Shown in pieces: positions 7,500 to 14,768 of a stretch of DNA of 64,000 bases. The notes under the pieces were generated by a model. The model did no database searches and was not told the DNA's origin. It saw only the letters and a list, made by a program, of their open reading frames with translations. The DNA is from Tepidibacter thalassicus DSM 15285 (lineage in GTDB: Bacteria > Bacillota > Clostridia > Peptostreptococcales > Peptostreptococcaceae): positions 62,001-126,000 of the forward strand of contig NZ_FQXH01000005.1 in assembly GCF_900129915.1 (NCBI RefSeq). The letters are read 5' to 3'. Each line of letters opens with the position of its first letter. The stretch's first letter is position 1. The position numbers were made by a program, and so were the translations under genes.

Positions 7500-7646
7500 G
7501 TGACTGCAAAAGAAAAGTTAGAGCAGGAAAGAAAAAGGTTACATCTATTAATTGAAAATGGTGGTTCTAAAGAAGAAATTCAAGAGCAATCAGAAATATT
7601 GGACCAGTGCATAACGGAATTTTATTTAATACAAAAAGGAGCGTGA
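7500..7646 (+). CDS. Spo0E-like aspartyl-phosphate phosphatase family protein
   Basis: 48 residues, too small for many gene callers. It forms two predicted helices joined by a short loop, with EQSEILDQCITEFY in the second helix matching the Spo0E signature (S-x-x-LD-x-x-I-x-x-Y). Family members dephosphorylate Spo0A-P and delay sporulation. Start GTG 7500 with GAGGGAGAGGGA upstream. If active, the phage could interfere with entry of its spore-forming host into sporulation. Family call from motif only. Confidence 0.6.
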   Translation: MTAKEKLEQERKRLHLLIENGGSKEEIQEQSEILDQCITEFYLIQKGA

Positions 7647-7652
7647 AAAAAT

Positions 7653-7820
7653 ATGTTACAAGACAAGTCTATTTTGAAACAAAAGAAGATTGACGCAGAA
7701 GAATTTGTAAAAATTTTAAGCAAGTTATCAGAAGAGGACAAAGAAAAAATATTCTACATGGTAAAAGGAATTGAATTGGTGAGTAATTCAAAAAAGATGT
7801 TAATGGCGGCAGGAATATAG
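7653..7820 (+). CDS. Hypothetical early phage protein
   Basis: 55 residues, helical and charged (IDAEEFVKILSKLSEEDKEKIFYMVKG). ATG at 7653 with AAAGGAGCG upstream, 6 bases after the Spo0E-like gene. The pattern resembles small phage proteins with a KLSEEDKEKIFYMIKGM core found beside XRE regulators; no function can be assigned. Confidence 0.6.
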   Translation: MLQDKSILKQKKIDAEEFVKILSKLSEEDKEKIFYMVKGIELVSNSKKMLMAAGI

Positions 7821-7865
7821 CCTGCCGCGGTGACAAAGACAAATAATCAATCTTAAAGGGGGCGA

Positions 7866-8045
7866 ATGAATTTGAGCAAACCAGACATCAATAAGGTATG
7901 GAAAGCACTTGCGAAATATGGAATCAAAAGTGAAAAAGAATTAGACGAAGCTATAAAAAATATGAAACCCATAAACATTGGGTGCATGGTATCACCCGTA
8001 AATAAAATATCTATATCAAGAGAAGCAAAGGGGGTGAAAGTTTGA
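7866..8045 (+). CDS. Hypothetical early phage protein
   Basis: 59 residues from ATG 7866, or 57 from TTG 7872, which is better spaced from AAAGGGGGC. The N-terminal half is helical and basic (DINKVWKALAKYGIKSEKELDEAI). The stop overlaps the start of the HNH gene (TTTGA), so translation is coupled. No family recognised. Confidence 0.55.
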   Translation: MNLSKPDINKVWKALAKYGIKSEKELDEAIKNMKPINIGCMVSPVNKISISREAKGVKV

Positions 8046-8569
8046 GGAAAATACCCGAATACTGGCTCGATGTTCCGGGGTCTAAGAAATACCAAGTTTC
8101 TAATTACGGAAATTTTAGAAGAAAGCTTAAAAATGGAAGGGTTAAGCCTATCAAGTCGTATTTAAAAAAGAACAAATGGATGGTTGTAAAAGTGGATTTC
8201 AATGGGACATATAGAGAATATGAAGTTCATAAAATCGTTGCGGATGTATTTTTAGAGAAAAGAACTTCGCCGAGCATGGTTTTATATCACAAAAATGGAA
8301 TTATTACAGATAATTACGCAGGCAATATTGGCTGGATAACAAGAAAGGAATTAGGCAAAAAGACAGGAGGAAATACTAAAAAAAGTATACCAGTTATTCA
8401 ACTGGACGCTAAAACTGGAGAAATGATTAATTTTTATAAAAGTATTTCTGCGGCGGCTAGAGATAATTTCATTCATAAAGAAACAATTTGCCAAGCAATT
8501 CGTGGAAAATTAAAAACGGCAGCAGGGTTTAAATGGAAAAAAGAAGGAGGAAGAGTAAATGATATTTGA
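8042..8569 (+). CDS. NUMOD4 / HNH homing-type endonuclease
   Basis: 175 residues. NUMOD4 motif at the N-terminus (IPEYWLDVPGSKKYQVSNYG), HNH nuclease core about 65-105 (HKIVADVFL...LYHKNGIITDNYAGNIGW), then a C-terminal NUMOD1-type DNA-binding repeat (SISAAARDNFIHKETICQAI...GFKWKK). Such enzymes cut DNA site-specifically and are frequent free-standing elements in phages. Start TTG 8042 with GGGGGTGAAAG upstream, overlapping the previous stop. All expected catalytic His/Asn residues appear present. Confidence 0.85.
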   Translation: MRKIPEYWLDVPGSKKYQVSNYGNFRRKLKNGRVKPIKSYLKKNKWMVVKVDFNGTYREYEVHKIVADVFLEKRTSPSMVLYHKNGIITDNYAGNIGWITRKELGKKTGGNTKKSIPVIQLDAKTGEMINFYKSISAAARDNFIHKETICQAIRGKLKTAAGFKWKKEGGRVNDI

Positions 8570-8954
8570 TGAAATGATATTTAAAGATGAGAAACATAAA
8601 ACTTTCTTTAAAGAGCAAGTGGAGAAAACACGAAGCAGGAATGACCCCTACAGAAAGGCGTTATTTTATGTTTGGGGGCTTACAGAGGAAACAAGAGAGA
8701 ATATTGAAAGTTTATATAATTTCAAAGAAAAAGCAATTGATTTCGAGGGATTGAATAAGTCATGGCAGACAGGAACAACTATAAAAGTTTGTCGACTTGC
8801 ATTTAACCTTTACAACGGATTATACGGGCAACAAGATGAATCGGAAAGCGCCATGGATTATACACCGTATGGAATTTTCGATTGCGGACTAATTGATTAC
8901 ATGTTGGAAGCAGTAAAAATTAGATTTGAAGAATATAAAGGATTACCGTTTTAA
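8559..8954 (+). CDS. DUF6075-like phage protein
   Basis: 131 residues. The N-terminus (FKDEKHKTFF) and the RKALFYVWGLTEETRENIESLY and LAFNLYNGLYG segments match small Firmicutes phage proteins annotated DUF6075, which I recognise by pattern only. ATG at 8559 follows AAGGAGGAAGAGTAA inside the end of the HNH gene. Function unknown. Confidence 0.7.
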   Translation: MIFDEMIFKDEKHKTFFKEQVEKTRSRNDPYRKALFYVWGLTEETRENIESLYNFKEKAIDFEGLNKSWQTGTTIKVCRLAFNLYNGLYGQQDESESAMDYTPYGIFDCGLIDYMLEAVKIRFEEYKGLPF

Positions 8955-8994
8955 TGAAAAAATGAATCCTAAGATAAAGATTGGAGGCAAAAAT

Positions 8995-9231
8995 ATGCTG
9001 GTAGCTGAAAATGTTAGAGGGTTTGACAAGTTAGAAAAAAACGCAGAGTTATTCAAAGTGTTTCTAAAGAATTTTTATAACGCATGGGGGCTTGAAGCAA
9101 GAGAAACAATAAAGCCTATTAGCGTTAAATATGTTAAAGAAAAAGGCGGAAATCCTTATTTAAGATTCGATTATGAAATGTATGGAAAGAAAGAATGGTT
9201 ACATGTAACGGGTTCTGGGACATGGTATTAA
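8995..9231 (+). CDS. Hypothetical early phage protein
   Basis: 78 residues. ATG at 8995 is chosen because TTGGAGGC lies 8 bases upstream; the frame is open upstream to 8926 but without a ribosome binding site. Mixed alpha/beta composition (NAELFKVFLKNFYNAWGLEA, YLRFDYEMYGKKEWLHVTGSG). No family recognised. Confidence 0.6.
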   Translation: MLVAENVRGFDKLEKNAELFKVFLKNFYNAWGLEARETIKPISVKYVKEKGGNPYLRFDYEMYGKKEWLHVTGSGTWY

Positions 9232-9256
9232 CATTGGCAAAGAAGAGGTGAGGTCC

Positions 9257-9358
9257 ATGGCAACAATTGTGATTTTTGTTACATGCCTTACAGTGCTTCA
9301 TATAGGATATAAAGTCGGGCAAAAACACGGAAAAAGAAATAGGAGGCGAAAGATATGA
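9257..9358 (+). CDS. Small membrane peptide
   Basis: 33 residues: a hydrophobic N-terminal segment (TIVIFVTCLTVLHIGY) that could span the membrane, then a strongly basic tail (KHGKRNRRRKI). ATG 9257 follows AAGAGGTGAGGTCC. Its stop overlaps the next ATG (ATGA), consistent with translational coupling. Function unknown. Confidence 0.5.
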   Translation: MATIVIFVTCLTVLHIGYKVGQKHGKRNRRRKI

Positions 9359-9594
9359 AACGATTGGAAGCGAGAGTGGTTATATTAGGAGATTATGGCG
9401 TTGTAACTCCTACTCAATACATAAGTTTTGATGATAAGTGTCCAGTTTGCGGAGAAAGTGGTTTGGAAATAAAGGGGAATCGGTATTGCTCGGATGGCGA
9501 GTTTTACTGGACAGACAACATTTACTGTAAGAATAAATGCAAGTTTAAATATGATGATTTGGTAAATTTAAAAGGCTTTAAAAGGAGATTTTAA
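9355..9594 (+). CDS. Hypothetical zinc-ribbon phage protein
   Basis: 79 residues with CPVCG (about 29-33), a middle Cys (RYCSDGEF) and CKNKCKF near the C-terminus, a likely zinc-binding fold. ATG 9355 with ribosome binding site AGGAGGCGAAAGAT, overlapping the previous gene by 4 bases. No function assignable. Confidence 0.65.
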   Translation: MKRLEARVVILGDYGVVTPTQYISFDDKCPVCGESGLEIKGNRYCSDGEFYWTDNIYCKNKCKFKYDDLVNLKGFKRRF

Positions 9595-9611
9595 AAAGAT
9601 AGGTGATAAAA

Positions 9612-9815
9612 ATGACTAACAAGGAATTGAAAGAAGCAATGATGTCAGAAGAAAGCATTATATTTGATGGAGCAGAGTACAAATGTATTTCGGCAATCAT
9701 TTATCGAAAAAGCGGGAATAAAATCAAAATCCGAGCAGAATTAATGGACAAGAATGCGCACAGTGTAATAATAGTAAACCCGGACAAGGTAGAAAGAAAG
9801 CATATTCAAACATGA
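9612..9815 (+). CDS. Hypothetical early phage protein
   Basis: 67 residues from ATG 9612 (AGATAGGTGATAAAA upstream). A short helix (NKELKEAMMS) leads into beta strands (EYKCISAIIYRK, KIKIRAELMD, SVIIVNPDKV), compatible with a small SH3-like or KOW-like beta barrel; that is inference. Its stop overlaps the next possible start (ATGA). Confidence 0.6.
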   Translation: MTNKELKEAMMSEESIIFDGAEYKCISAIIYRKSGNKIKIRAELMDKNAHSVIIVNPDKVERKHIQT

Positions 9816-9955
9816 CTAAACCAATTGTGCCAAACAAAAGGAAGAGAGTAAAGGTGCGCATATTAGAAAAATGGAAAATAATTACAAATACAATTAAATT
9901 GAACAATTTTGAAAGGACAAAAGAAAAACGCTTTGCACGCACCTTCCAACAATGA
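9812..9955 (+). CDS. Possible small basic protein at the end of the early operon
   Basis: 47 residues, very rich in Lys/Arg (VPNKRKRVKVRILEKWK). It starts by ATGA overlap with the preceding stop and has only a weak internal ribosome binding site. Its last codons run into the terminator hairpin at 9920-9974. It could be real or chance; codon use does not decide. Confidence 0.35.
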   Translation: MTKPIVPNKRKRVKVRILEKWKIITNTIKLNNFERTKEKRFARTFQQ

Positions 9956-9974
9956 ATGCAAAACGTTTTTCTTT
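9920..9974. terminator. Terminator at end of first early operon
   Basis: Long inverted repeat with 18-base arms (9920-9937 and 9957-9974), 17 of 18 paired, with A-rich and T-rich ends (AAAGAAAAACG / CGTTTTTCTTT). It should terminate in both directions. Confidence 0.8.
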
Positions 9975-10343
9975 GAACTATCGCCGTCTAAACAACGATG
10001 AAACTATAAATCCATTATAGCAGAATGGCGGCGAAAGTCAAGAAAACAGCGCTTGACACGGGCGCAATTCGGGCTTGTAATGGGTATTAACATTCCAACG
10101 AAAGAGTATTACCCAGATATAAAATATATAAAAATAATATCTAAAAGATTGTACTAATAAATGAGTATGTAAGCAAGAGAAAAAATATACCAAATACATC
10201 ACTCGTATTTATTATTGACAAGTACAATAGGAGTTATTCATTACTGGGGGATAAATTTTAATATTTGAATAGAGTGAGTAGGAATGGTTTTAATACTCCT
10301 TATATCTAAAGTTGTATAACAAAAAGAGAAGGGAGAGAAAACC
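9975..10343 (+). promoter_or_regulatory. Non-coding region with strong promoter upstream of rep
   Basis: A stretch of about 370 bases with no credible gene. It holds a near-consensus promoter, TTGACA (10053-10058), 17 bases, TGTAAT (10076-10081), an imperfect TGGGTA...TACCCA repeat at about 10081-10116, a second TTGACA at about 10215 without a clear -10, and the ribosome binding site AGAAGGGAGAG before rep. The long leader could hold regulatory RNA or the replication origin, but I see no iterons. Confidence 0.6.
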
Positions 10344-11159
10344 GTGAGAAGTTTCATGAGAGAAAAAAAAATATATTGCGGCAATAGATATTTGGAAGTT
10401 GATATTTTTCCATATTCACAAAATCAGAAAGATGTAAGCAGGAGAGGGAAGAGGGCAAAAAAACAGAAGGTCACAGAGCCAAAGCAAAGGAATCTGAATG
10501 ATAAGAATGCAAGGAGGTATTTGACACAGCTTGCAAATACAAATTTCAGTGAAGAGGATTTGCATGTTACAGCTACATACAAAGACAAGTTTCTACCAGA
10601 GACAATAGAGGAAGCAGAAAAGGAAGTTGCGAATTACTTACGCCGTATAAAGTACAGAAGAGAAAAAGAGGGATTGCCACCCTTGAAATACATACTTGTT
10701 ACAGAATACAGCACCGGGAAAGATGGAAAGAAGCCAGTGAGAATACATCACCATATATTCATAAATGGTGGACTTGACAGAGACACAGTTGAGGACCTAT
10801 GGTGCAAAAGAAGAAAGAAAGGTCAAAAGAAGGGCGAAAGAATAGGATTTGTTAATGCGGACAGGTTACAGCCAGATGAAAACGGGGTTGCCGCATTGTG
10901 TGCATACCTAACAAAGAACCCAAGTGGAAAAAAACGTTGGAGTTCATCGCAGAACCTAGAAAAGCCATGGAGTAGAAGCAACGATTTCAAATACAGTCGC
11001 AGAGAAATTGAAAGAATAGCAAAGAATCCTCCGGGAATTGAGTATTGGGAAAGAAAATACGAGGGTTGGACACTTGCTAACAAAGATTATGCATTCCGTG
11101 TAGAGTACAACGAGTATACAGGGTGGTCCATATATTTGAAAATGTGTCGTAAAGAATGA
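10344..11159 (+). CDS. HUH-type rolling-circle replication initiator-like protein
   Basis: 271 residues. The metal-binding HUH motif is in RIHHHIFING (about 133-142) and a candidate catalytic tyrosine is in CAYLTKNPSG (about 189-198), the order expected in Rep proteins of the G2P/ORF2 type. The N-terminus is basic (RRGKRAKKQKVTEPK). Rep proteins nick one strand and stay covalently attached through tyrosine. Such genes occur in some tailed phages of Clostridia in place of a DnaC/DnaB-type module. GTG at 10344 has AGAAGGGAG upstream; ATG at 10356 is an alternative. RecU and ParAB follow in the same direction. Confidence 0.8.
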   Translation: MRSFMREKKIYCGNRYLEVDIFPYSQNQKDVSRRGKRAKKQKVTEPKQRNLNDKNARRYLTQLANTNFSEEDLHVTATYKDKFLPETIEEAEKEVANYLRRIKYRREKEGLPPLKYILVTEYSTGKDGKKPVRIHHHIFINGGLDRDTVEDLWCKRRKKGQKKGERIGFVNADRLQPDENGVAALCAYLTKNPSGKKRWSSSQNLEKPWSRSNDFKYSRREIERIAKNPPGIEYWERKYEGWTLANKDYAFRVEYNEYTGWSIYLKMCRKE

Positions 11160-11175
11160 AGGGAGCGTGAAAGAA

Positions 11176-11712
11176 ATGCACGACCAAAGAAAAGTAATGC
11201 AGAGGCATCAAAACAGCGTGAACAATGCACAAGGACATCATTTTGAAACTTACATAAAAGCTGGGTGTAAGGTATATTGTGCAAATGGACAAGCAGAAGT
11301 GGGAAAAACGCCGGAGCCGTTCAGAGTGACAAAGAAACACAAAGACGGGACATTTACAGGTAGATTCACGTCACTTGCACAACCAGACTTTCAAGGGACT
11401 TTAAAAGGTGGACGCTCAATATGCTTTGAAGCAAAGTACACCAGAACAGACAGAATGAAAAGGAGTGTTTTGACAAGTACGCAGATGGAGAAGCTTGAAA
11501 ACCATGAAAAGCTCGGAGCAGTAGCAGGGGTATGCATTGGCATTCAAGACAAGTTTTTCTTTATTCCGTGGAGTATTTGGCGGGATATGAAAGCACATTA
11601 CGGGAGACAATATGTAACCGCAGAAGATGTGGAGCGGTACCGAGTAAGATTCACAGGAGCGGTGTTGTTTCTGGATTACGTTCACAAGGAAAGAGGTGTT
11701 GAAATTGAATAA
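11176..11712 (+). CDS. recU: RecU-like Holliday junction resolvase
   Basis: 178 residues. The nuclease core includes GHHFETYI (near 22), QPDFQGTLKGG with the metal-binding Asp (about 70-80) and ICFEAKYT (Glu/Lys, about 84-91), the PD-(D/E)xK arrangement of RecU. It would resolve recombination or replication intermediates of phage DNA. ATG 11176 is preferred, since GGGAG lies 10 bases upstream; GTG 11167 is too close. It lies 16 bases after rep, in the same operon. Confidence 0.85.
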   Translation: MHDQRKVMQRHQNSVNNAQGHHFETYIKAGCKVYCANGQAEVGKTPEPFRVTKKHKDGTFTGRFTSLAQPDFQGTLKGGRSICFEAKYTRTDRMKRSVLTSTQMEKLENHEKLGAVAGVCIGIQDKFFFIPWSIWRDMKAHYGRQYVTAEDVERYRVRFTGAVLFLDYVHKERGVEIE

Positions 11713-11774
11713 AAGAATAAGAAAAAAAGTCTTGAAGAGGGCTTTTAAAGCTTGCAGGGTGGATTGAGAATATA

Positions 11775-11861
11775 TTGCTTGTTGCACTCATAGCATGGCT
11801 CATATACTTCATAGGAGCGATAATGACAGACAATATGGTTATGTTGGGTTATTCAGTATAA
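11775..11861 (+). CDS. Possible 28-residue membrane peptide
   Basis: TTG-started frame reading LLVALIAWLIYFIGAIM then a short polar tail, a credible single membrane span filling the 170-base gap after recU. The ribosome binding site (GCAGGGTGG) is spaced a little far. Small membrane peptides are common in this operon, but the call is tentative. Confidence 0.35.
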   Translation: MLVALIAWLIYFIGAIMTDNMVMLGYSV

Positions 11862-11882
11862 AAAAGGGGAGGTGAAAAGAAA

Positions 11883-12137
11883 ATGGCGGTAGACAAATGC
11901 ATTACATGTGGCGAGGTAGTTCCGGAAGGGTTACAGATATGTCCAGAATGCATGAGAAAATCCGGAGCAAATGAAAAAGAAATTGAAGCCGCAGAAGAAT
12001 TGAGAGATATTGCAAATATATTAAGCATTACAGCAGGAACAGACGGAAACATTAGAGTTGCCATGGAAAGCATTTTAAACATTGCGAACAGATTAGAAAG
12101 GAGAAAACAAAGTGAAATATCAGCCGAAAATCATTAA
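11883..12137 (+). CDS. Hypothetical zinc-ribbon phage protein
   Basis: 84 residues. The N-terminal double CxxC (CITCGEVVPEGLQICPECM) forms a zinc ribbon; the rest is helical and acidic (EIEAAEELRDIANILSI). ATG 11883 follows AAAAGGGGAGGTG. It overlaps the next gene by 26 bases in another frame. Function unknown. Confidence 0.7.
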   Translation: MAVDKCITCGEVVPEGLQICPECMRKSGANEKEIEAAEELRDIANILSITAGTDGNIRVAMESILNIANRLERRKQSEISAENH

Positions 12138-12591
12138 ATGTCGTTTAAAAACAGGCGGTAAAACAATTGATGAAATCAGAGAGCAGAATAAAGGTCAAGG
12201 ACTTACATACAGAGATTTTGAAAATATACAGAAGGCATATGAAGAATTTGACGGCGTTGTACTTCTTTTATCTCTTTGGGACTATGACAATCACGAAAGT
12301 TATCATGTTTACGGGTGGGATGATGAAGTTGACGAAAAAATGATGATGGGAATTTATCATGCAGAACAAACGCACCCATTCCCAAGATACAAAGGAAAAA
12401 AAGAAGAATTTATCGCAGATTGGAAAGCTGGAAAATATGACCCGGGTTGCCCGATATGCTTTGAAAAAGAGGATGTTGAGGAATTAGAGGTTATCAGAGA
12501 AGAGGTGAAAGAAGAGGTTGGGAAAGAAGAAAAAGCAAAGCCGAAAAAGAAAAAACGCACCAAGAAGAAAAAGAAGAATAGAAGGCATTGA
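12112..12591 (+). CDS. Hypothetical phage protein with lysine-rich tail
   Basis: 159 residues from GTG 12112 (GAAAGGAGAAAACAAA upstream). An alpha/beta first half with a DYDNHESYHVYGWDDEVDEKM acidic stretch is followed by a CPIC pair (about 110-113), a Glu-rich helix and a run of lysines at the C-terminus. No family recognised. The poly-lysine end overlaps the possible start of the next frame. Confidence 0.65.
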   Translation: MKYQPKIIKCRLKTGGKTIDEIREQNKGQGLTYRDFENIQKAYEEFDGVVLLLSLWDYDNHESYHVYGWDDEVDEKMMMGIYHAEQTHPFPRYKGKKEEFIADWKAGKYDPGCPICFEKEDVEELEVIREEVKEEVGKEEKAKPKKKKRTKKKKKNRRH

Positions 12592-12724
12592 GAAGAAGAG
12601 AAATCCACAAAGCCCAATAAAACAAAAGCTTGATGAAATAAACCGCTTAATGCCTATTGTGGGACTGGCAAGGGAGATTTCAAAGCGGGAGAGGGTACAA
12701 AACGCAATGAAAGGGAGGTTCAAA

Positions 12725-13021
12725 ATGAAAAAGTTTGAGAATCTAGGTATTACGACAATTGTAACAGGAGACAAGATAAAAATTGAAGTCAAGATTTCTG
12801 GGGCAGTAAATGCATTTAACAATTCACCAAACAATTTTACGCCAGAAGCAACAGTGAAGAAAGAGAAAAGAGCAGAGTTTGCGGAGTATTTAGCGAAAGC
12901 GTTGGTTGACGGAAGCGACCCGGACACGGGAGATAGCCCGGTTATGGCGATGTTTGAAAATATATTCCAAGAGATATACGAAGGAGCAGAAGAATTTTGC
13001 AATTATCCAGATGAAGAATAA
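12725..13021 (+). CDS. Hypothetical phage protein
   Basis: 98 residues from ATG 12725, which has AAAGGGAGGTTC upstream. The same frame is open back to TTG 12518 and would add 69 basic residues (QSRKRKNAPRRKRR, then KLDEINRLMPIVGLARE). That extension looks coding-like and may be the real N-terminus or a separate product. The main body is beta then helical and acidic (AEFAEYLAKALVDG, FENIFQEIYEGAEEF). No family recognised. Confidence 0.6.
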   Translation: MKKFENLGITTIVTGDKIKIEVKISGAVNAFNNSPNNFTPEATVKKEKRAEFAEYLAKALVDGSDPDTGDSPVMAMFENIFQEIYEGAEEFCNYPDEE

Positions 13022-13033
13022 GGCGGTGAAATC

Positions 13034-13402
13034 ATGGTTGCGCTTTGGAAAGAAGAATTATTGAAATTCACAATATCAACAATAAAAGCGAGTGATAGAA
13101 GGTCCAACAAATTTGAAACAGCGATTTACAATAAAGAATCAAAAGAAATAAAAGTGGTCGAAACATACAAAACGATATATGAAGCGGTAGAAGGTCATTT
13201 GTCATGGGTTGAAAAATCTAAGAAATTAACAGTTGATGAATTTAAAAGTTTAGAGGAAAAAGTACAAAACTACAATGTTACCACATACGGAATTTTAAAG
13301 TTATATCAGTATGGAGAAGCAGAAGAGGCAAAGGAATCTTTATTGAAAGAGGCAAAGAAACTCATTAATGAAAGGAGGATGAAACATCATGGACAGGTAT
13401 AA
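13034..13402 (+). CDS. Hypothetical phage protein
   Basis: 122 residues from ATG 13034 with AAGGCGGTGAAATC upstream. Beta-rich N-terminus (FTISTIKAS, TAIYNKESKEIKVVETYK), then long helices (EAVEGHLSWVEKSKK, EEAKESLLKEAKKLINERR). Overlaps the next gene by 14 bases. No family recognised. Confidence 0.65.
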   Translation: MVALWKEELLKFTISTIKASDRRSNKFETAIYNKESKEIKVVETYKTIYEAVEGHLSWVEKSKKLTVDEFKSLEEKVQNYNVTTYGILKLYQYGEAEEAKESLLKEAKKLINERRMKHHGQV

Positions 13403-13724
13403 GAAGCAATTAAGGATTGATGGGGGTGGTTTGGTGGATGTAAGTTTTAATTATAATCAGGAGGTTAAAGTAAAGCTTACTCAATTAGGCTTAAAAATAT
13501 TAAAGGAAAGACATGATAGGTTAAACGAAGAACTAAAGAGCAGAGGACATAAAGGGTTAAATAAATTTACAGTTAAAATTGATGAAAATGGTTATTCAAG
13601 TTTTCAACTCTGGGACTTAATGAATATTTTTGGGGAATACATGGCGATTGGTTGTGAAACACCTTTTGATGGAAATATGATTTTTTTAGAAGCAAGAGAA
13701 ATTAAGGAACAGCATAAAATATAA
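13389..13724 (+). CDS. Hypothetical phage protein
   Basis: 111 residues from ATG 13389 with AAAGGAGGATGAAACATC upstream. Contains KLTQLGLKILKERHDRLNEEL and a C-terminal WDLMNIFGEYMAIGCETPFDGNMI segment. I have a general memory of similar small proteins in Firmicutes phages but no function can be given. Confidence 0.65.
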   Translation: MDRYKKQLRIDGGGLVDVSFNYNQEVKVKLTQLGLKILKERHDRLNEELKSRGHKGLNKFTVKIDENGYSSFQLWDLMNIFGEYMAIGCETPFDGNMIFLEAREIKEQHKI

Positions 13725-13849
13725 GTTTTGAAAGTGAGAGGTAAGGATGATTGAGGGTTAGAGTGAAATGAAGGAAATTAAACGACTGTAGAGTGATTTA
13801 ATGGAATGTTTAAAGCGATAATAAAAGATTAAAGGTGGAAGGAATTGAA

Positions 13850-13984
13850 ATGGGAGTGTTAAAGGGAATTATCTTAATTGCTTTAATGGTTTTACTCATA
13901 GCAACACTTAGGGAGCTTATAGCTTTCATGTTCAGAATTGACGAAATCATAGAGTTATTAAAGAAAATTGAAAAGAAGAGGTGA
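13850..13984 (+). CDS. Small membrane protein
   Basis: 44 residues: an N-terminal hydrophobic helix (GIILIALMVLLIATL), then an amphipathic charged helix (RIDEIIELLKKIEKKR). ATG 13850 follows AAAGGTGGAAGGAATTGA. The 125 bases before it (13725-13849) contain only two trivially short frames. Its stop is 5 bases before the SprT-like gene. Function unknown. Confidence 0.55.
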   Translation: MGVLKGIILIALMVLLIATLRELIAFMFRIDEIIELLKKIEKKR

Positions 13985-13989
13985 AAAAC

Positions 13990-14751
13990 ATGATTAAATA
14001 CATCAATAATCCTTTTGAAGATATTGTAAAAATAATGAACGACATAGACCCGAACATAAATGCAGATATACAGTTCAACCCAAGTTTAAAAGGAAAAGAT
14101 TTTGGAGAATGCGGAATGGTTACATTTCCAGCGGACGACAGCACACCATTGATTGATATATCAACAAATATACCATTTGAAGCAATGATTGAAGTTTTGG
14201 CACATGAATTGGCTCATATAATTGCTGGTGAGGAATCAGAACATAATACCGAATGGAACAAAGCATTCCAAAAAATACAAATAGAGTGGCAATTAAAGCA
14301 TGAAGATAATGGGGTTACAGTAGAGGTTGCGAAATACGAGAAAGGGACCGAAGATGGGTTTGAATATGAAGATGAATTGGAATGCATAGATATTTCAATA
14401 GGAATGTTTAAAGCAAGCGTTGTTGATGGTGTGAGACTATATCCATATGTTATAACTTCAAAAGGCAAGCGATATATAAGTGAGCAGGGGGGAATAAAAA
14501 TGCAAATAGCAACATTCAATGCAACGTGTCCTTTTGAAATAGGGGACAAGGTAAAAGAGGCTAATACAGGAGGAGTGAAGAGGATAACGGATATAGCTTG
14601 CGTTCATTATCTCAAAACCGGGAAAGTTGAATTTCGATATGAGTTAGATGGAAGCGGGAACTATATTCAAATACAACCATTATGCGACCCGAGAGACACC
14701 CAAAGTGTTACTTACCTAGAAAGAAATTTTAGTTTTAAGAATTTAAAATAA
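13990..14751 (+). CDS. SprT-like zinc metallopeptidase-fold protein
   Basis: 253 residues. HELAH (in EVLAHELAHIIAGEESEH) at about 75-79 is an HExxH zinc-binding site with a downstream His (EH, NTEW) as probable third ligand, as in SprT/Wss1-like zincins, some of which cleave DNA-protein crosslinks. The C-terminal 90 residues form a beta-rich domain (IGDKVKEANTGGVKRITDI). ATG 13990 follows AAGAGGTGAAAAAC. It sits just before parA and downstream of a HUH Rep, which makes covalent protein-DNA adducts; a link is speculative. Confidence 0.75.
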   Translation: MIKYINNPFEDIVKIMNDIDPNINADIQFNPSLKGKDFGECGMVTFPADDSTPLIDISTNIPFEAMIEVLAHELAHIIAGEESEHNTEWNKAFQKIQIEWQLKHEDNGVTVEVAKYEKGTEDGFEYEDELECIDISIGMFKASVVDGVRLYPYVITSKGKRYISEQGGIKMQIATFNATCPFEIGDKVKEANTGGVKRITDIACVHYLKTGKVEFRYELDGSGNYIQIQPLCDPRDTQSVTYLERNFSFKNLK

Positions 14752-14768
14752 TAGGAGGAAAAACAACG

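Noticed and set aside
11416..11787. Minus-strand frame opposite recU
   Set aside because: No ribosome binding site and antisense to a RecU protein with nuclease motifs.
12357..13002. Phe/Ser-rich minus-strand frames
   Set aside because: These are complements of Lys/Glu-rich phage genes and have no start signals.
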